A stretch of DNA of 55,256 nucleotides, taken from assembly GCA_017961765.1 (NCBI GenBank), contig JAGCWQ010000044.1:1-55256 (forward strand), in the 5' to 3' direction. The notes under the pieces were generated by a model. It had not been told where the DNA came from, ran no database searches, and saw nothing but the letters and a program-made list of their open reading frames with translations. This document shows positions 24,577 through 34,100 of the stretch, piece after piece. The position numbers and the translations under genes were made by a program. How positions within the stretch are numbered: position 1 is the first letter of the stretch; each line of letters begins with the position of its first letter. The DNA comes from Paludibacteraceae bacterium. Lineage in GTDB: Bacteria > Bacteroidota > Bacteroidia > Bacteroidales > Paludibacteraceae.

Positions 24577-27216
24577 ATGGCAAAAGAGGACAACAACGAG
24601 GATATAGACAAAGAGATGGACGAAGGTGAGGCCACAGGCCACTCATCGTATAAGATACCATCGAAAGATGACGAAGGCGCGAAATACCAACTTTCAGGCA
24701 TGTTCCAGAATTGGTTTCTCGACTACGCCTCCTACGTCATACTTGAACGTGCCGTCCCCCATCTCGACGACGGATTGAAGCCCGTGCAACGAAGGATCCT
24801 ACACTCCATGAAACGATTGGACGACGGACGATACAACAAGGTTGCAAACATCGTGGGTCATACCATGCAGTTCCACCCCCATGGAGACGCCTCCATTGGC
24901 GATGCGTTGGTTCAACTCGGACAGAAGGAACTTCTCATCGATTGCCAAGGAAACTGGGGTAACATCCTGACGGGTGATAGTGCAGCCGCACCCCGTTACA
25001 TCGAAGCAAGACTTTCCAAGTTTGCCCTCGATGTCGTTTTCAACCCTAAAATCACAGAATGGAAGGCCTCCTACGACGGAAGGAACAAGGAGCCGATTAC
25101 GCTCCCTGTCAAGTTTCCTCTCCTGCTCGCCCAAGGCGTGGAAGGAATCGCCGTAGGTCTCTCCTCAAAAATACTTCCTCACAATTTCAATGAAATCATC
25201 GAGGGAGCCATCGCCTACCTCAAGGGCGATGATTTCACCCTCTATCCCGACTTCCTCACAGGAGGTCTCATCGACGTATCCAAATACAACGACGGTGAAC
25301 GGGGAGGCAGTGTGAGAATCCGCTCCCGCATTACAAAGCTCGACAACAAAACGCTGGTCATCAACGATATACCTTTCGGAAAAACGACTGGAATTGTCAT
25401 TGAGTCCATTCTAAAAGCCAACGAAAAAGGCAAAATCAACATCAAAAAAGTGGACGACAACACGGCCGCACAGGTAGAAATCGTCATCCACCTATCCGAC
25501 AAGACCTCTTCGGACAAGACCATCGACGCTCTATACGCCTTTACGGACTGCGAAGTGAGCATCTCCCCAAATTGTTGCGTGATAACGGACGACAAACCCC
25601 ACTTCACCAATGTGAAAGATGTGTTGCGTACCTCCGTAGACCGGACAAAAGGACTGCTTCAACAAGAATTGCAAATCCAAAAAGGAGAACTGCTCGAACA
25701 ACTGAATTTCTGCTCCCTTGAAAAGATTTTCATAGAGGAACGAATCTATAAGGATAAGCAATTCGAAAACAGCAAGAATGTCGATGACGTGTTGAACCAC
25801 ATCGCCACCCGACTCGAACCTTTCCGCAAATTATTCGTAAGGGATGTAACCCGAGACGACCTACTCCGACTACTGGAAATCAAGATGAAGCGAATCTTGA
25901 AATTCGAATCGGACAAGTCGGAGGAGCAAATCGCCCTACTCCGCCAACAAATTGCAGAAATCGACAATAAATTGGAACACCTAGTGGAATATACCATCTC
26001 CTGGTTCCAAGGATTGAAAGACAAATACGGCAGCCAACACCCTCGCCTCACCGAAATCAGAAATTTCGAGACCATCAATGCGGCGAAAGTGGTGGAAGCC
26101 AACGAGAAACTCTATGTCAACCGGGACGAAGGATTCATCGGAACCGGCTTAAAGAAGGACGAGTTCGTATGCAACTGTTCCGACATCGACGACATCATCG
26201 TCTTCTTCAAAGACGGAAAATACAAAGTGGTGAAAGTGGCGGAAAAACTCTATGTCGGAAAGAACATCATCCACGTCAACGTATTCAAGAAGAACGACAA
26301 ACGAACCATCTACAACGTTGTTTACCGTGACGGCAAAGCAGGTGGCCCATCCTATATAAAGCGGTTCGCCGTGACGGGCGTGACGCGCGACAAGGACTAC
26401 GACATCACCCAAGAGAAAGAGGGATCCAAGATCCTCTATTTCTCCGCCAACGCCAACGCCGAGGCCGAGGTCATCCGTGTCACTTTGAAACCTAAGCTCA
26501 GGCTGAAGGTGACTGCCTTTGAACGCGACTTCAGCGAAATCGGCATCAAAGGCCGCCAATCCATCGGAAATATCCTCACGAAGAACGAGGTCCTCAAAAT
26601 CACGTTGAAACAGAAAGGAACCTCAACCCTGGGAGGTCGAATGGTTTGGTTCGACAAAGATGTGCTACGCCTCAACTACGACGGAAGAGGTACCCTCCTA
26701 GGCGAATTCCAGCCAGACGACCAATTGCTCGTCGTAACAGGAAAGGGAGAATACTATACAACCACGTTCGACGATACCAACCATTTCGCCGACGACGTGA
26801 AATTCGTGGAGAAATTCTCGGAAAGCAAAGTATGGACAGTAGCCCTCTTCGATGCGGACGCAGGCTACAAATACATAAAAAGATTCCAATTCGAGCCTAC
26901 GAAGAAGAATGTCAACTTCTTGGGCGAGAATCCGAAATCAACTCTCATCTTGATCACAGACACCGTTTACCCTCGCATAAAAGTGACCTTCGGAGGAAGC
27001 GACCAACACCGCGAGCCTATGATTATCGACGTTGACGAATTCATCGGTGTCAAGGGATTAAAAGCAAAAGGTAAAAGAATACATACGTGGAACATTGCCC
27101 AAATTGAAGAAATTGAACCCATCAAATTCCCAGAAGAACCCAAGCCAGAAGAGGTGGCGGAGTCGGAGGAATCGGACGAGGGCAAGGACGACAACGGGCA
27201 ACTATCCCTTTTTTAA
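24577..27216 (+). CDS. parC: DNA topoisomerase IV subunit A (ParC-type)
   Basis: 879 residues. After an acidic N-terminal tail of about 35 residues comes the topoisomerase IIA cleavage domain: RAVPHLDDGLKPVQRRILHSM (60-80), HPHGDASIGDAL (100-111, the quinolone-resistance region) and AAPRYIEARLS with catalytic Tyr141. The tower and coiled-coil region follow near 440-500. The C-terminal region (about 520-850) is a beta-pinwheel-like domain with weak repeats. The sequence resembles the Bacteroidota type called DNA gyrase/topoisomerase IV subunit A and best fits ParC, as it has no GyrA box that I can find. With ParE it decatenates daughter chromosomes. TonB-domain and aroK genes follow, a conserved order as I recall it. 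Confidence 0.87.
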   Translation: MAKEDNNEDIDKEMDEGEATGHSSYKIPSKDDEGAKYQLSGMFQNWFLDYASYVILERAVPHLDDGLKPVQRRILHSMKRLDDGRYNKVANIVGHTMQFHPHGDASIGDALVQLGQKELLIDCQGNWGNILTGDSAAAPRYIEARLSKFALDVVFNPKITEWKASYDGRNKEPITLPVKFPLLLAQGVEGIAVGLSSKILPHNFNEIIEGAIAYLKGDDFTLYPDFLTGGLIDVSKYNDGERGGSVRIRSRITKLDNKTLVINDIPFGKTTGIVIESILKANEKGKINIKKVDDNTAAQVEIVIHLSDKTSSDKTIDALYAFTDCEVSISPNCCVITDDKPHFTNVKDVLRTSVDRTKGLLQQELQIQKGELLEQLNFCSLEKIFIEERIYKDKQFENSKNVDDVLNHIATRLEPFRKLFVRDVTRDDLLRLLEIKMKRILKFESDKSEEQIALLRQQIAEIDNKLEHLVEYTISWFQGLKDKYGSQHPRLTEIRNFETINAAKVVEANEKLYVNRDEGFIGTGLKKDEFVCNCSDIDDIIVFFKDGKYKVVKVAEKLYVGKNIIHVNVFKKNDKRTIYNVVYRDGKAGGPSYIKRFAVTGVTRDKDYDITQEKEGSKILYFSANANAEAEVIRVTLKPKLRLKVTAFERDFSEIGIKGRQSIGNILTKNEVLKITLKQKGTSTLGGRMVWFDKDVLRLNYDGRGTLLGEFQPDDQLLVVTGKGEYYTTTFDDTNHFADDVKFVEKFSESKVWTVALFDADAGYKYIKRFQFEPTKKNVNFLGENPKSTLILITDTVYPRIKVTFGGSDQHREPMIIDVDEFIGVKGLKAKGKRIHTWNIAQIEEIEPIKFPEEPKPEEVAESEESDEGKDDNGQLSLF

Positions 27217-27232
27217 CCTAATACGATAGACA

Positions 27233-27808
27233 ATGCAAAAGAACCATATTTTAACGTTGTGCCGACTTTTCTTCCTCCTGCTAGTATGGATGAACGCAGG
27301 GCACACCTATGCACAATACGAGTACTTGAACGAGTTCGAGGAGCTCTATGGCGATTGTATCGACGACGAGGAGTCAACCATCTACGGAGGCTCCTATCAG
27401 AAAATACCAAGAGACACCCGTCTTCCTGAATTTCCTGGAGGTGGCGATGTGCAGTTCACCCGCTATGTACACTCCAACATCGAATATCCGGATGTGGTGG
27501 ATTCCGTAGCACCTGCCCAAGTGCCGGGAGGAGAAGAGACCGTCTATCGCGCCAAAGGCATCGTTTACGTACAAATCGTCATCGACCGATGCGGTCGCGC
27601 CACAAGGCAGGAAGTGGTCAAATCAGTCAACGAAGCATACGACAATGAGGCCATGCGCATCATGCAAAGCCTCCCTGTGTTCCGTGCGGGAGCCTACAAT
27701 GGAGAACGTGTCAAAATAGCACTTGTAGTTCCCGTCTATTTCACAAGGAACAGTCTGAAGCCTCAACCACAGGAGATAGACTATTACGATTACGAAAGCG
27801 ATTATTGA
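27233..27808 (+). CDS. Secreted protein with TonB C-terminal domain
   Basis: 191 residues. Signal peptide MQKNHILTLCRLFFLLLVW... cleaved near TYAQ (28), with no later membrane anchor. After a linker (PRDTRLPEFPGGGDVQFTRYVHSNIEYPD) comes a TonB_C domain (about 100-170): KGIVYVQIVIDRCGRATRQEVVKSV, EAMRIMQSLPVFRAGAYNGERVKIALVVPVYF. The EFPGGG..F..Y....I.YP start is typical for Bacteroidota TonB-domain proteins. Without the N-terminal membrane helix it cannot couple to ExbBD like true TonB, so it may be a periplasmic accessory (inference). It is 16 bases after parC and 7 bases before aroK. Confidence 0.82.
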   Translation: MQKNHILTLCRLFFLLLVWMNAGHTYAQYEYLNEFEELYGDCIDDEESTIYGGSYQKIPRDTRLPEFPGGGDVQFTRYVHSNIEYPDVVDSVAPAQVPGGEETVYRAKGIVYVQIVIDRCGRATRQEVVKSVNEAYDNEAMRIMQSLPVFRAGAYNGERVKIALVVPVYFTRNSLKPQPQEIDYYDYESDY

Positions 27809-27815
27809 GAACATC

Positions 27816-28316
27816 ATGAAGAGAATTTTTCTGATAGGCTATATGGGCTGTGGAAAGACCACAACCGGGAAAAGGATAGCTAAAAAATATGGATTGGATT
27901 TCATTGACCTCGACCACTACATTGAGAACCGCTTCTTCAAAACAATTCCCCAAATATTCGAGGAGAGGGGCGAAGAGGGGTTCCGCCAGATAGAACACAA
28001 CATGTTGCTTGAAGTATCGGCATTTGAGGATGCCATCATCTCCACCGGCGGAGGTGCGGCTTGCTTCTTCGACAACATCGAGATCATGAACCAAGCGGGA
28101 GAGACCATCTATCTGAAGGCGACTCCCCAAGAATTGTTCGAATACTTGAAGACATCCAAACAGAACAGGCCCCTGCTTCAAGGAAAGAACGACGAGGAAT
28201 TGCTTCAATTCATCGAGGAGGGACTCGGCAAAAGGGAGCCCTTCTACTTAAAGGCCAAACATACTATGGACTATATGGATACGACGGATGCGCTCTTCGA
28301 CCAATTGTTGAAATAG
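27816..28316 (+). CDS. aroK: Shikimate kinase
   Basis: 166 residues. Walker A GYMGCGKTTTGK (9-20), DLDHYIE with the shikimate-binding Asp near 34, EEGFRQIE, the STGGGAA motif near 76 and the lid RPLL with Arg near 117. It phosphorylates shikimate at O3 in aromatic amino-acid and chorismate synthesis. It starts 7 bases after the TonB-domain gene in the same operon as parC. Confidence 0.95.
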   Translation: MKRIFLIGYMGCGKTTTGKRIAKKYGLDFIDLDHYIENRFFKTIPQIFEERGEEGFRQIEHNMLLEVSAFEDAIISTGGGAACFFDNIEIMNQAGETIYLKATPQELFEYLKTSKQNRPLLQGKNDEELLQFIEEGLGKREPFYLKAKHTMDYMDTTDALFDQLLK

Positions 28317-28388
28317 CATCTCAAAAGTTCCAATGTCCTACAACAGAAGACGAATCGGGGTTGATACCCCATTAAACATAAATTGCTC

Positions 28389-30185
28389 ATGCAAGAGAAA
28401 ATTATCGTACTGGATTTCGGTGGACAATATGCCCACCTTATAGCAAACAGAGTGCGCCGTTTGGGCGTTTTCACGGAGATCTGCTCTCCTACAGCCTCTG
28501 TCGAAGAGTTGGCTGGCGCGAAGGGCATCATCTACAGCGGTGGACCTTCCAGCGTTTATGCTGAGGATGCCCCCGACTACAACCCGGAAATCCTAAACAT
28601 TCCCGTTCCTAAATTAGGAATCTGCTACGGACACCAACTGATGGCTTCGCAATTGGGCGGAACCGTTCGTCCTGGGAAGGTGAAGGAATATGGTATCGCC
28701 GACCTGCTTTTGAAGGAGCCTCAACATCCGCTATTGAAAGGAATCCCCGCATCCTCCCCGATGTGGATGAGCCACGGCGACGCAGTCGAGAAATTACCGG
28801 AAGGCTATAAAATCATCGCCTCCACCAAAGACTGCCCCATCGCTGCCGTCGCTCTTGACGAACGAAAAATATATGGTATCCAGTTCCACCCAGAGGTGAC
28901 CCACAGTAAGTTCGGAATGAAGATTTTGGATAACTTCATCGACATCTGCGGATGCGAACGCACATGGAACATGAAGAGCTACATGCCTCTCATCTCCGAG
29001 AAGATCAAGAAAGAGGTGGGCAACCGAAAAGTGTTCCTGCTCGTCTCAGGTGGCGTGGACAGCACCGTTGCCTTTGTCCTTCTGAACCGTGTTTTGGGTA
29101 CGGATCGTGTCATGGGTCTCCACATCGACAACGGTATGATGCGTATGGACGAATCCGCCAAAATCATCGATTTCTTGAAGGCGGAAGGCATGCACAACCT
29201 CCGCGTCGTAGATGCAACCAATACCTTTCTCAGTAAATTGGAGGGCATCACTGCCCCTGAGGAGAAGAGAAAAAGAATCGGTGCCACATTCTTAGTCGTA
29301 AAAGACGAAGAGATGGCAAAACTCAACCTCGACCCTAAAGAGTGGATGATCGCGCAAGGCACCATCTACCCTGACACCATTGAAAGCGGTGGCACGAAGA
29401 ATGCCGACCTCATCAAGACACACCACAACCGTGTGAAAGAGGTGATGGACTTGATGGCACAAGGCTTGTTGCTCGAGCCATTGGCAGACCTCTACAAAGA
29501 CGAGGTGCGTATGTTGGGAGAAGAGTTGGGTATTCCGCACAACCTCGTTTGGAGACATCCATTCCCTGGTCCAGGTCTTGGCGTGCGCCTTCTTTGCTCC
29601 GACGGCAAAGGGGAGTTCGCATCGAATGCAGACGTTCCAGGATTGGAAGATTACCTCAAGGAAAACAAAATCGAAGGTAAGGTCCTCCCTATCAAGAGCG
29701 TGGGCGTACAAGGAGACGGTAGAACCTACGCACAACCATTCCTCTTGACAACACCTAACCTCACTTGGAAGCAATGCGAGAAATTCAGTACCGAATTGGT
29801 GAACCGATTCAAGGTCATCAACCGTGTCATCTGGCAAGTCGGAAGCATATCCGACGAAATGCCTAAGCTGATCGCACAATATGCGACCAAAGACCATTTC
29901 GATGTTTTGCGCAAATTCGACAACATCTGTACGGAGTTCCTACAGGAGAACAACCTCTACGAATCCATCTGGCAAATGCCTGTCGTATTGGTTCCTTTGA
30001 CCGTGCAAGAGAAGCCATGCATCGTGATGCGCCCTGTCAACAGTTCCGAGGCCATGACTGCCAACTTCGCAGAAATCGACCAAAAACTTTTGGAGGGTCT
30101 CTGGGGCAGGTTCGTTGCCGAAGGAGCAGGCTCGTTGTGGTATGACGTAACCCACAAGCCTCCTGGCACTATTGAGTGGGAATAA
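28389..30185 (+). CDS. guaA: GMP synthase (glutamine-hydrolysing), long form
   Basis: 598 residues from the ATG at 28389, preferred over the TTG two codons earlier. The class I glutamine amidotransferase domain covers about 1-190 (DFGGQYAHLIANRVR; catalytic Cys in LGICYGHQL; QFHPEVTHS with catalytic His). The ATP pyrophosphatase domain starts about 200 with the PP-loop SGGVDST. The C-terminal dimerisation region ends KPPGTIEWE. It converts XMP to GMP. It is clearly longer than the 525-residue E. coli enzyme; extra sequence lies around 280-330 and 420-450, as in the longer eukaryote-like GuaA forms. The other active-site motifs (HPFPGPGLGVR, KPPGTIEWE) are intact. A strong terminator follows. 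Confidence 0.94.
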   Translation: MQEKIIVLDFGGQYAHLIANRVRRLGVFTEICSPTASVEELAGAKGIIYSGGPSSVYAEDAPDYNPEILNIPVPKLGICYGHQLMASQLGGTVRPGKVKEYGIADLLLKEPQHPLLKGIPASSPMWMSHGDAVEKLPEGYKIIASTKDCPIAAVALDERKIYGIQFHPEVTHSKFGMKILDNFIDICGCERTWNMKSYMPLISEKIKKEVGNRKVFLLVSGGVDSTVAFVLLNRVLGTDRVMGLHIDNGMMRMDESAKIIDFLKAEGMHNLRVVDATNTFLSKLEGITAPEEKRKRIGATFLVVKDEEMAKLNLDPKEWMIAQGTIYPDTIESGGTKNADLIKTHHNRVKEVMDLMAQGLLLEPLADLYKDEVRMLGEELGIPHNLVWRHPFPGPGLGVRLLCSDGKGEFASNADVPGLEDYLKENKIEGKVLPIKSVGVQGDGRTYAQPFLLTTPNLTWKQCEKFSTELVNRFKVINRVIWQVGSISDEMPKLIAQYATKDHFDVLRKFDNICTEFLQENNLYESIWQMPVVLVPLTVQEKPCIVMRPVNSSEAMTANFAEIDQKLLEGLWGRFVAEGAGSLWYDVTHKPPGTIEWE

Positions 30186-30202
30186 TAAAAGCATAAATAT
30201 GG

Positions 30203-30240
30203 GAGGGTTCTGTAAACAACAAGTTTATGGAACCCTCTTT
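30203..30240 (+). terminator. Terminator after guaA
   Basis: GAGGGTTCTGTAAAC pairs with GTTTATGGAACCCTC (15 bp, two G-U pairs) around an AACAA loop, followed by TTTG. Confidence 0.75.
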
Positions 30241-30289
30241 GAAATTTATCGACTAGATTTTTTGAACATTTCTAAGAAGCAGAAATCGC

Positions 30290-31084
30290 ATGGGAATAGA
30301 GACAGGCATATTCAACAGGACAAAATTATTGGTAGGCGATAAGATGATGGACCTCCTTGCCCAACAGAAAATCATCGTTTTCGGTGTGGGAGGCGTAGGC
30401 AGCTGGTGCGCCGAGAGTCTAGTTCGTTCCGGCATCAAACATCTGACCATCGTCGATTCCGACTGTGTCTGCATCACCAATATCAACCGTCAACTGCTGG
30501 CCACAACAAAGACCATCGGAAGGCCTAAAGTCGAAGTTCTAAAGGAACGCCTGCTCGAAATCAACCCCACCGCAGAGATTACGGCTCTTCAAAAAATCTA
30601 TTCGCCAGAGAATTTTACAGAATTCCATTTGGAGGATTACGATTACATCGTGGATGCCATCGACAGTCTATCCAACAAGGCCCACCTGCTATTAGAAGGT
30701 AGCAAACAGAAAGGGAAACTCTTCTCCAGCATGGGGGCAGCCCTCAAAATGGACCCCACTGCCATCAGGGTGGCAGAGTTCTGGAACGTAAGAGGTTGTC
30801 CTCTCGGATCCGCCCTACGCAAAAAGATGAAGAGAGAGAAAACCTTCCCTAAACACAAGATTCAATGCGTCTACAGCGAAGAGCTATTGGAAAACCAAGG
30901 CGAAGGGGGCAACTGTGGCACCGACCAATGTGTTTGTAGCAAAAAGGAGACAAACAACGCCGATTGGAACAGCAAAAAAGCTCAAATCAACGGGACAATG
31001 GCCCATATCACCGCCATTTTCGGGTTCACTCTCGCAGGACTAATCTGCCAAGACATACAGAAAAAATCACGGAGTTTGGAGTAA
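30290..31084 (+). CDS. tcdA: tRNA threonylcarbamoyladenosine dehydratase (TcdA/CsdL)
   Basis: 264 residues. ThiF/E1-like fold: GVGGVGSWCAESLVRSGI (nucleotide loop, about 34-51), VDSDCVCITNINRQ (ATP and Mg site with Asp and Arg-Gln), DYIVDAIDSLSNK (acyl-adenylate site), then the TcdA-specific tail with Cys-rich CGTDQCVC near 217-224 and GSALRKKMKRE. It cyclises t6A at position 37 of ANN-decoding tRNAs to ct6A in an ATP-dependent step. It is a single gene after the guaA terminator and converges with the repeat protein at 31137. Confidence 0.9.
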   Translation: MGIETGIFNRTKLLVGDKMMDLLAQQKIIVFGVGGVGSWCAESLVRSGIKHLTIVDSDCVCITNINRQLLATTKTIGRPKVEVLKERLLEINPTAEITALQKIYSPENFTEFHLEDYDYIVDAIDSLSNKAHLLLEGSKQKGKLFSSMGAALKMDPTAIRVAEFWNVRGCPLGSALRKKMKREKTFPKHKIQCVYSEELLENQGEGGNCGTDQCVCSKKETNNADWNSKKAQINGTMAHITAIFGFTLAGLICQDIQKKSRSLE

Positions 31085-31136
31085 CAAAGGGATACCCACG
31101 ATTGGATTGCCGGACAAACGTATTATCTGGGTTCTC

Positions 31137-34100
31137 TTATCGTCTCAACAACGTAAAGTGCCCGCTGACCTCATAATCCAATTCATCCACACTGATAACA
31201 TACCAATAGTCAGTTGACGGCATGTCGGCTCCGTTATAGACTCCGTCCCAACCAGGATATTCATCATGGTACTCCACCAACAATTTACCATAACGGTCAT
31301 AAATGCGCACCGAATAGTGTTTGTAATAACCTAGATTCTCCACCTCCCAAGTATCTTTTATGCCGTCTCCGTTAGGTGACATGTGGTCTTCCGGATAAAT
31401 CGGAATCAAGAAATAGAACGGCAAAGAAGATTCGCATCCATACAAATCCTTTATATAGGCGAGAGAGGTACCCACTGGGATGTCATCGACAAACGATGGA
31501 GAAGACTGCCACTGCTCTCCGTCCAATGAGTAGGAGTAGTCAGAACTCATCCTTACCGGATTGATTACAATCTCCTTCTTCTCTGGAGAAAGATCCACAT
31601 GGTCGATGGCCGGGATAGGATTCACCTGCACAGACAAAGTCGTCGAATCCACACAAGCTCCACGGCGAGCCGTAATCAGATAAGAGATATCCATTGGAGT
31701 TGAGACGAACGGATTGAAGCGGTCGGCTGCCGACAAGAACGTAGGAGGCCTCCATGAATATTGGGCAGATGGTATCGAATCGACCTGCAACTGAGTTTCC
31801 GCCCTGCCACAAGCCACGACATCCTCCGGCTTGGTCAAAGAGAAGGCAGGATCGACCTGCAAGCGGACAACGACAAAAGAGTCGCATCGCCCTACACTAC
31901 CCAGATTGACTTCATATTCACCAGACTCGGTCAGTTCCTGATCTAAAATGGAATAGACATCCCCTTCACAGATGACAACATCTTCGTAGCCCACAATCTT
32001 CGGCAAAACCTCAAAATGTACTTCGATGACGCTATCACAACCGTTGACAGTCGTGTATTGCTCAGGGTAGATACCTGAAACTATTTGTTCATCCGAAGCC
32101 GCCTCGTTTGCAGCCCCACCACTCTTGAATGATTTCTCCCAACATATCGTATCATATCGAGCGATGAGATAGGAAGGATGCTCCTTGACCCGTATCTCGT
32201 ATTGAATACTATCGCAAACATAGTTCTCCCGCAACAACACGTCTGTATAGGCACCTCCCTTCTTATAAGTTTTCCCGTTAAACGAAACGGAGTCGCCAGC
32301 ACATATCACAAAATCCCGATCTTCCTGAGTAGGACGAAGTATCCGAACCTCATAGACCGTCACGCTATCGCACTTGCCGTTTGCTGCCAGCAAATTCTCG
32401 CTATAATAGCCATCCTCCGTCACCAATTTACCCTCCACCAGCAATTCATCACCCTCGCAAGCAACCACCTCGACAGTGTCAATATCGATTCTATGATAGA
32501 CATTCAAATTCAGTTGAAGAATACTATCGCAACCGTTCACCGTTGTCAGCGAATCAGTATAGACACCCGTCTCGGTATGACCGTCCAACGATTCGCCCCA
32601 ACAAATTGAATCGTAGCGGGCAATAAAATAGGAAGGATGCTCCTTAATCCGTATCTCGTATTGGATGCTATCACAAGCATAATTCTTCCGTGGCAACGCA
32701 TCGGCGTAGGTACCCCCCGACTTATATACCTTTCCATTGAACAAGACGGAATCGCCTCCACAAATTTCAAAATCCCGTTCTTCTTGAACAGGTCGGAGAA
32801 TCCGCACATCATAGACCACCGTGCTATCACAATTACCAATGACCGTCTGCCGTTTCACCGCATAGAAGCCATCCTCTGTTATGCGTCGGCCATCCACCAA
32901 GACTTCCTCCTCCTCACAAGCAATCACCCGTAGCGTGTCTGTCTTAGGCTCCGGCAAGACTTCCAAATTCAGTTGGAGGACACTGTCACACCCGTTCACC
33001 GTTGTCAATGAATCGGTATAGACTCCCGTTACTGTATAGCCTTCAAGCGATTCGCCCCAACAAATCGTATCGTAGCGAGCGACGAAATAGGAAGAATGCT
33101 CCTTAACCCGTATCTCGTATTGGATGCTGTCGCAAGCATAATTCTTCCGTGGCAAAGTATCGGCATAAGAGCCCCCTGCCTTATAGAATTTTCCATTGAA
33201 CGGAACAGAATCTCCTTCGCAGATTTCCAGATCGACCACCACCGTCTGAGGCCACAAGACTTGGAGATGATAGACTACAACGCTATCGCACCCATTTATC
33301 GAAGAGAAGGAATGCGTATAGACACCCGTCTCGGTATGACCGTCCAACTCCTCCCCTCCACAGATCGTATCGTAACGATTGACCAAATAAGTCGGGTTCT
33401 CCTTAACATTTATCGTATAAAAGACACTGTCGCAACCATACAATTCGCTCTTTGCGACATCTGAATAGGTTCCGCCAGCCGTATAGTTTTTTCCTCTAAA
33501 AGAGATGGAGCCACCCTCACAAATCTCCAAATCAACATCCTCGTTCGTCGGGTGGATAAACTTAACATCATAGACTCTTATGCTATCGCAGAAGCCATCC
33601 TTGGCAAGCAACGTATCACTATAGTAGCCCTCCTCTGTCACCAAACGTCCGGCCACCTCCACTTGCCCCTCACAAGAGAGCACTAAAAACGTATCCACCG
33701 GCGGTTTCGGGAAGACCACGAGATCCAATACCATCACACTATCACAACCATGCTCCGAGGTTAGAGAATCCGTATAAACGCCCGTTTGTGTACGCCCCTC
33801 CTCCGCTTCGTCCGAACAAATCATACGATGCTGGATAGTGAAATAAGAGGGATGCTCTTTGACCTCTATTTGGTAATAGACACTATCACAATCCATAATT
33901 TTGCTCTTCTCCGAATATTCATAGACGCCAGCCTTATTGTAGGTCCTGCCCTTATATTCAATAGAGGTTCCCTCACAAATCTCCAATTCTACCTTTTCGA
34001 GTTTCGGTTGCAAAAGATAGACATTATAGACCGTCACACTGTCGCAGTATCCATTTTTCGTACGCACGGTATCACTATAGAAGCCATCCTCCGTCACCAA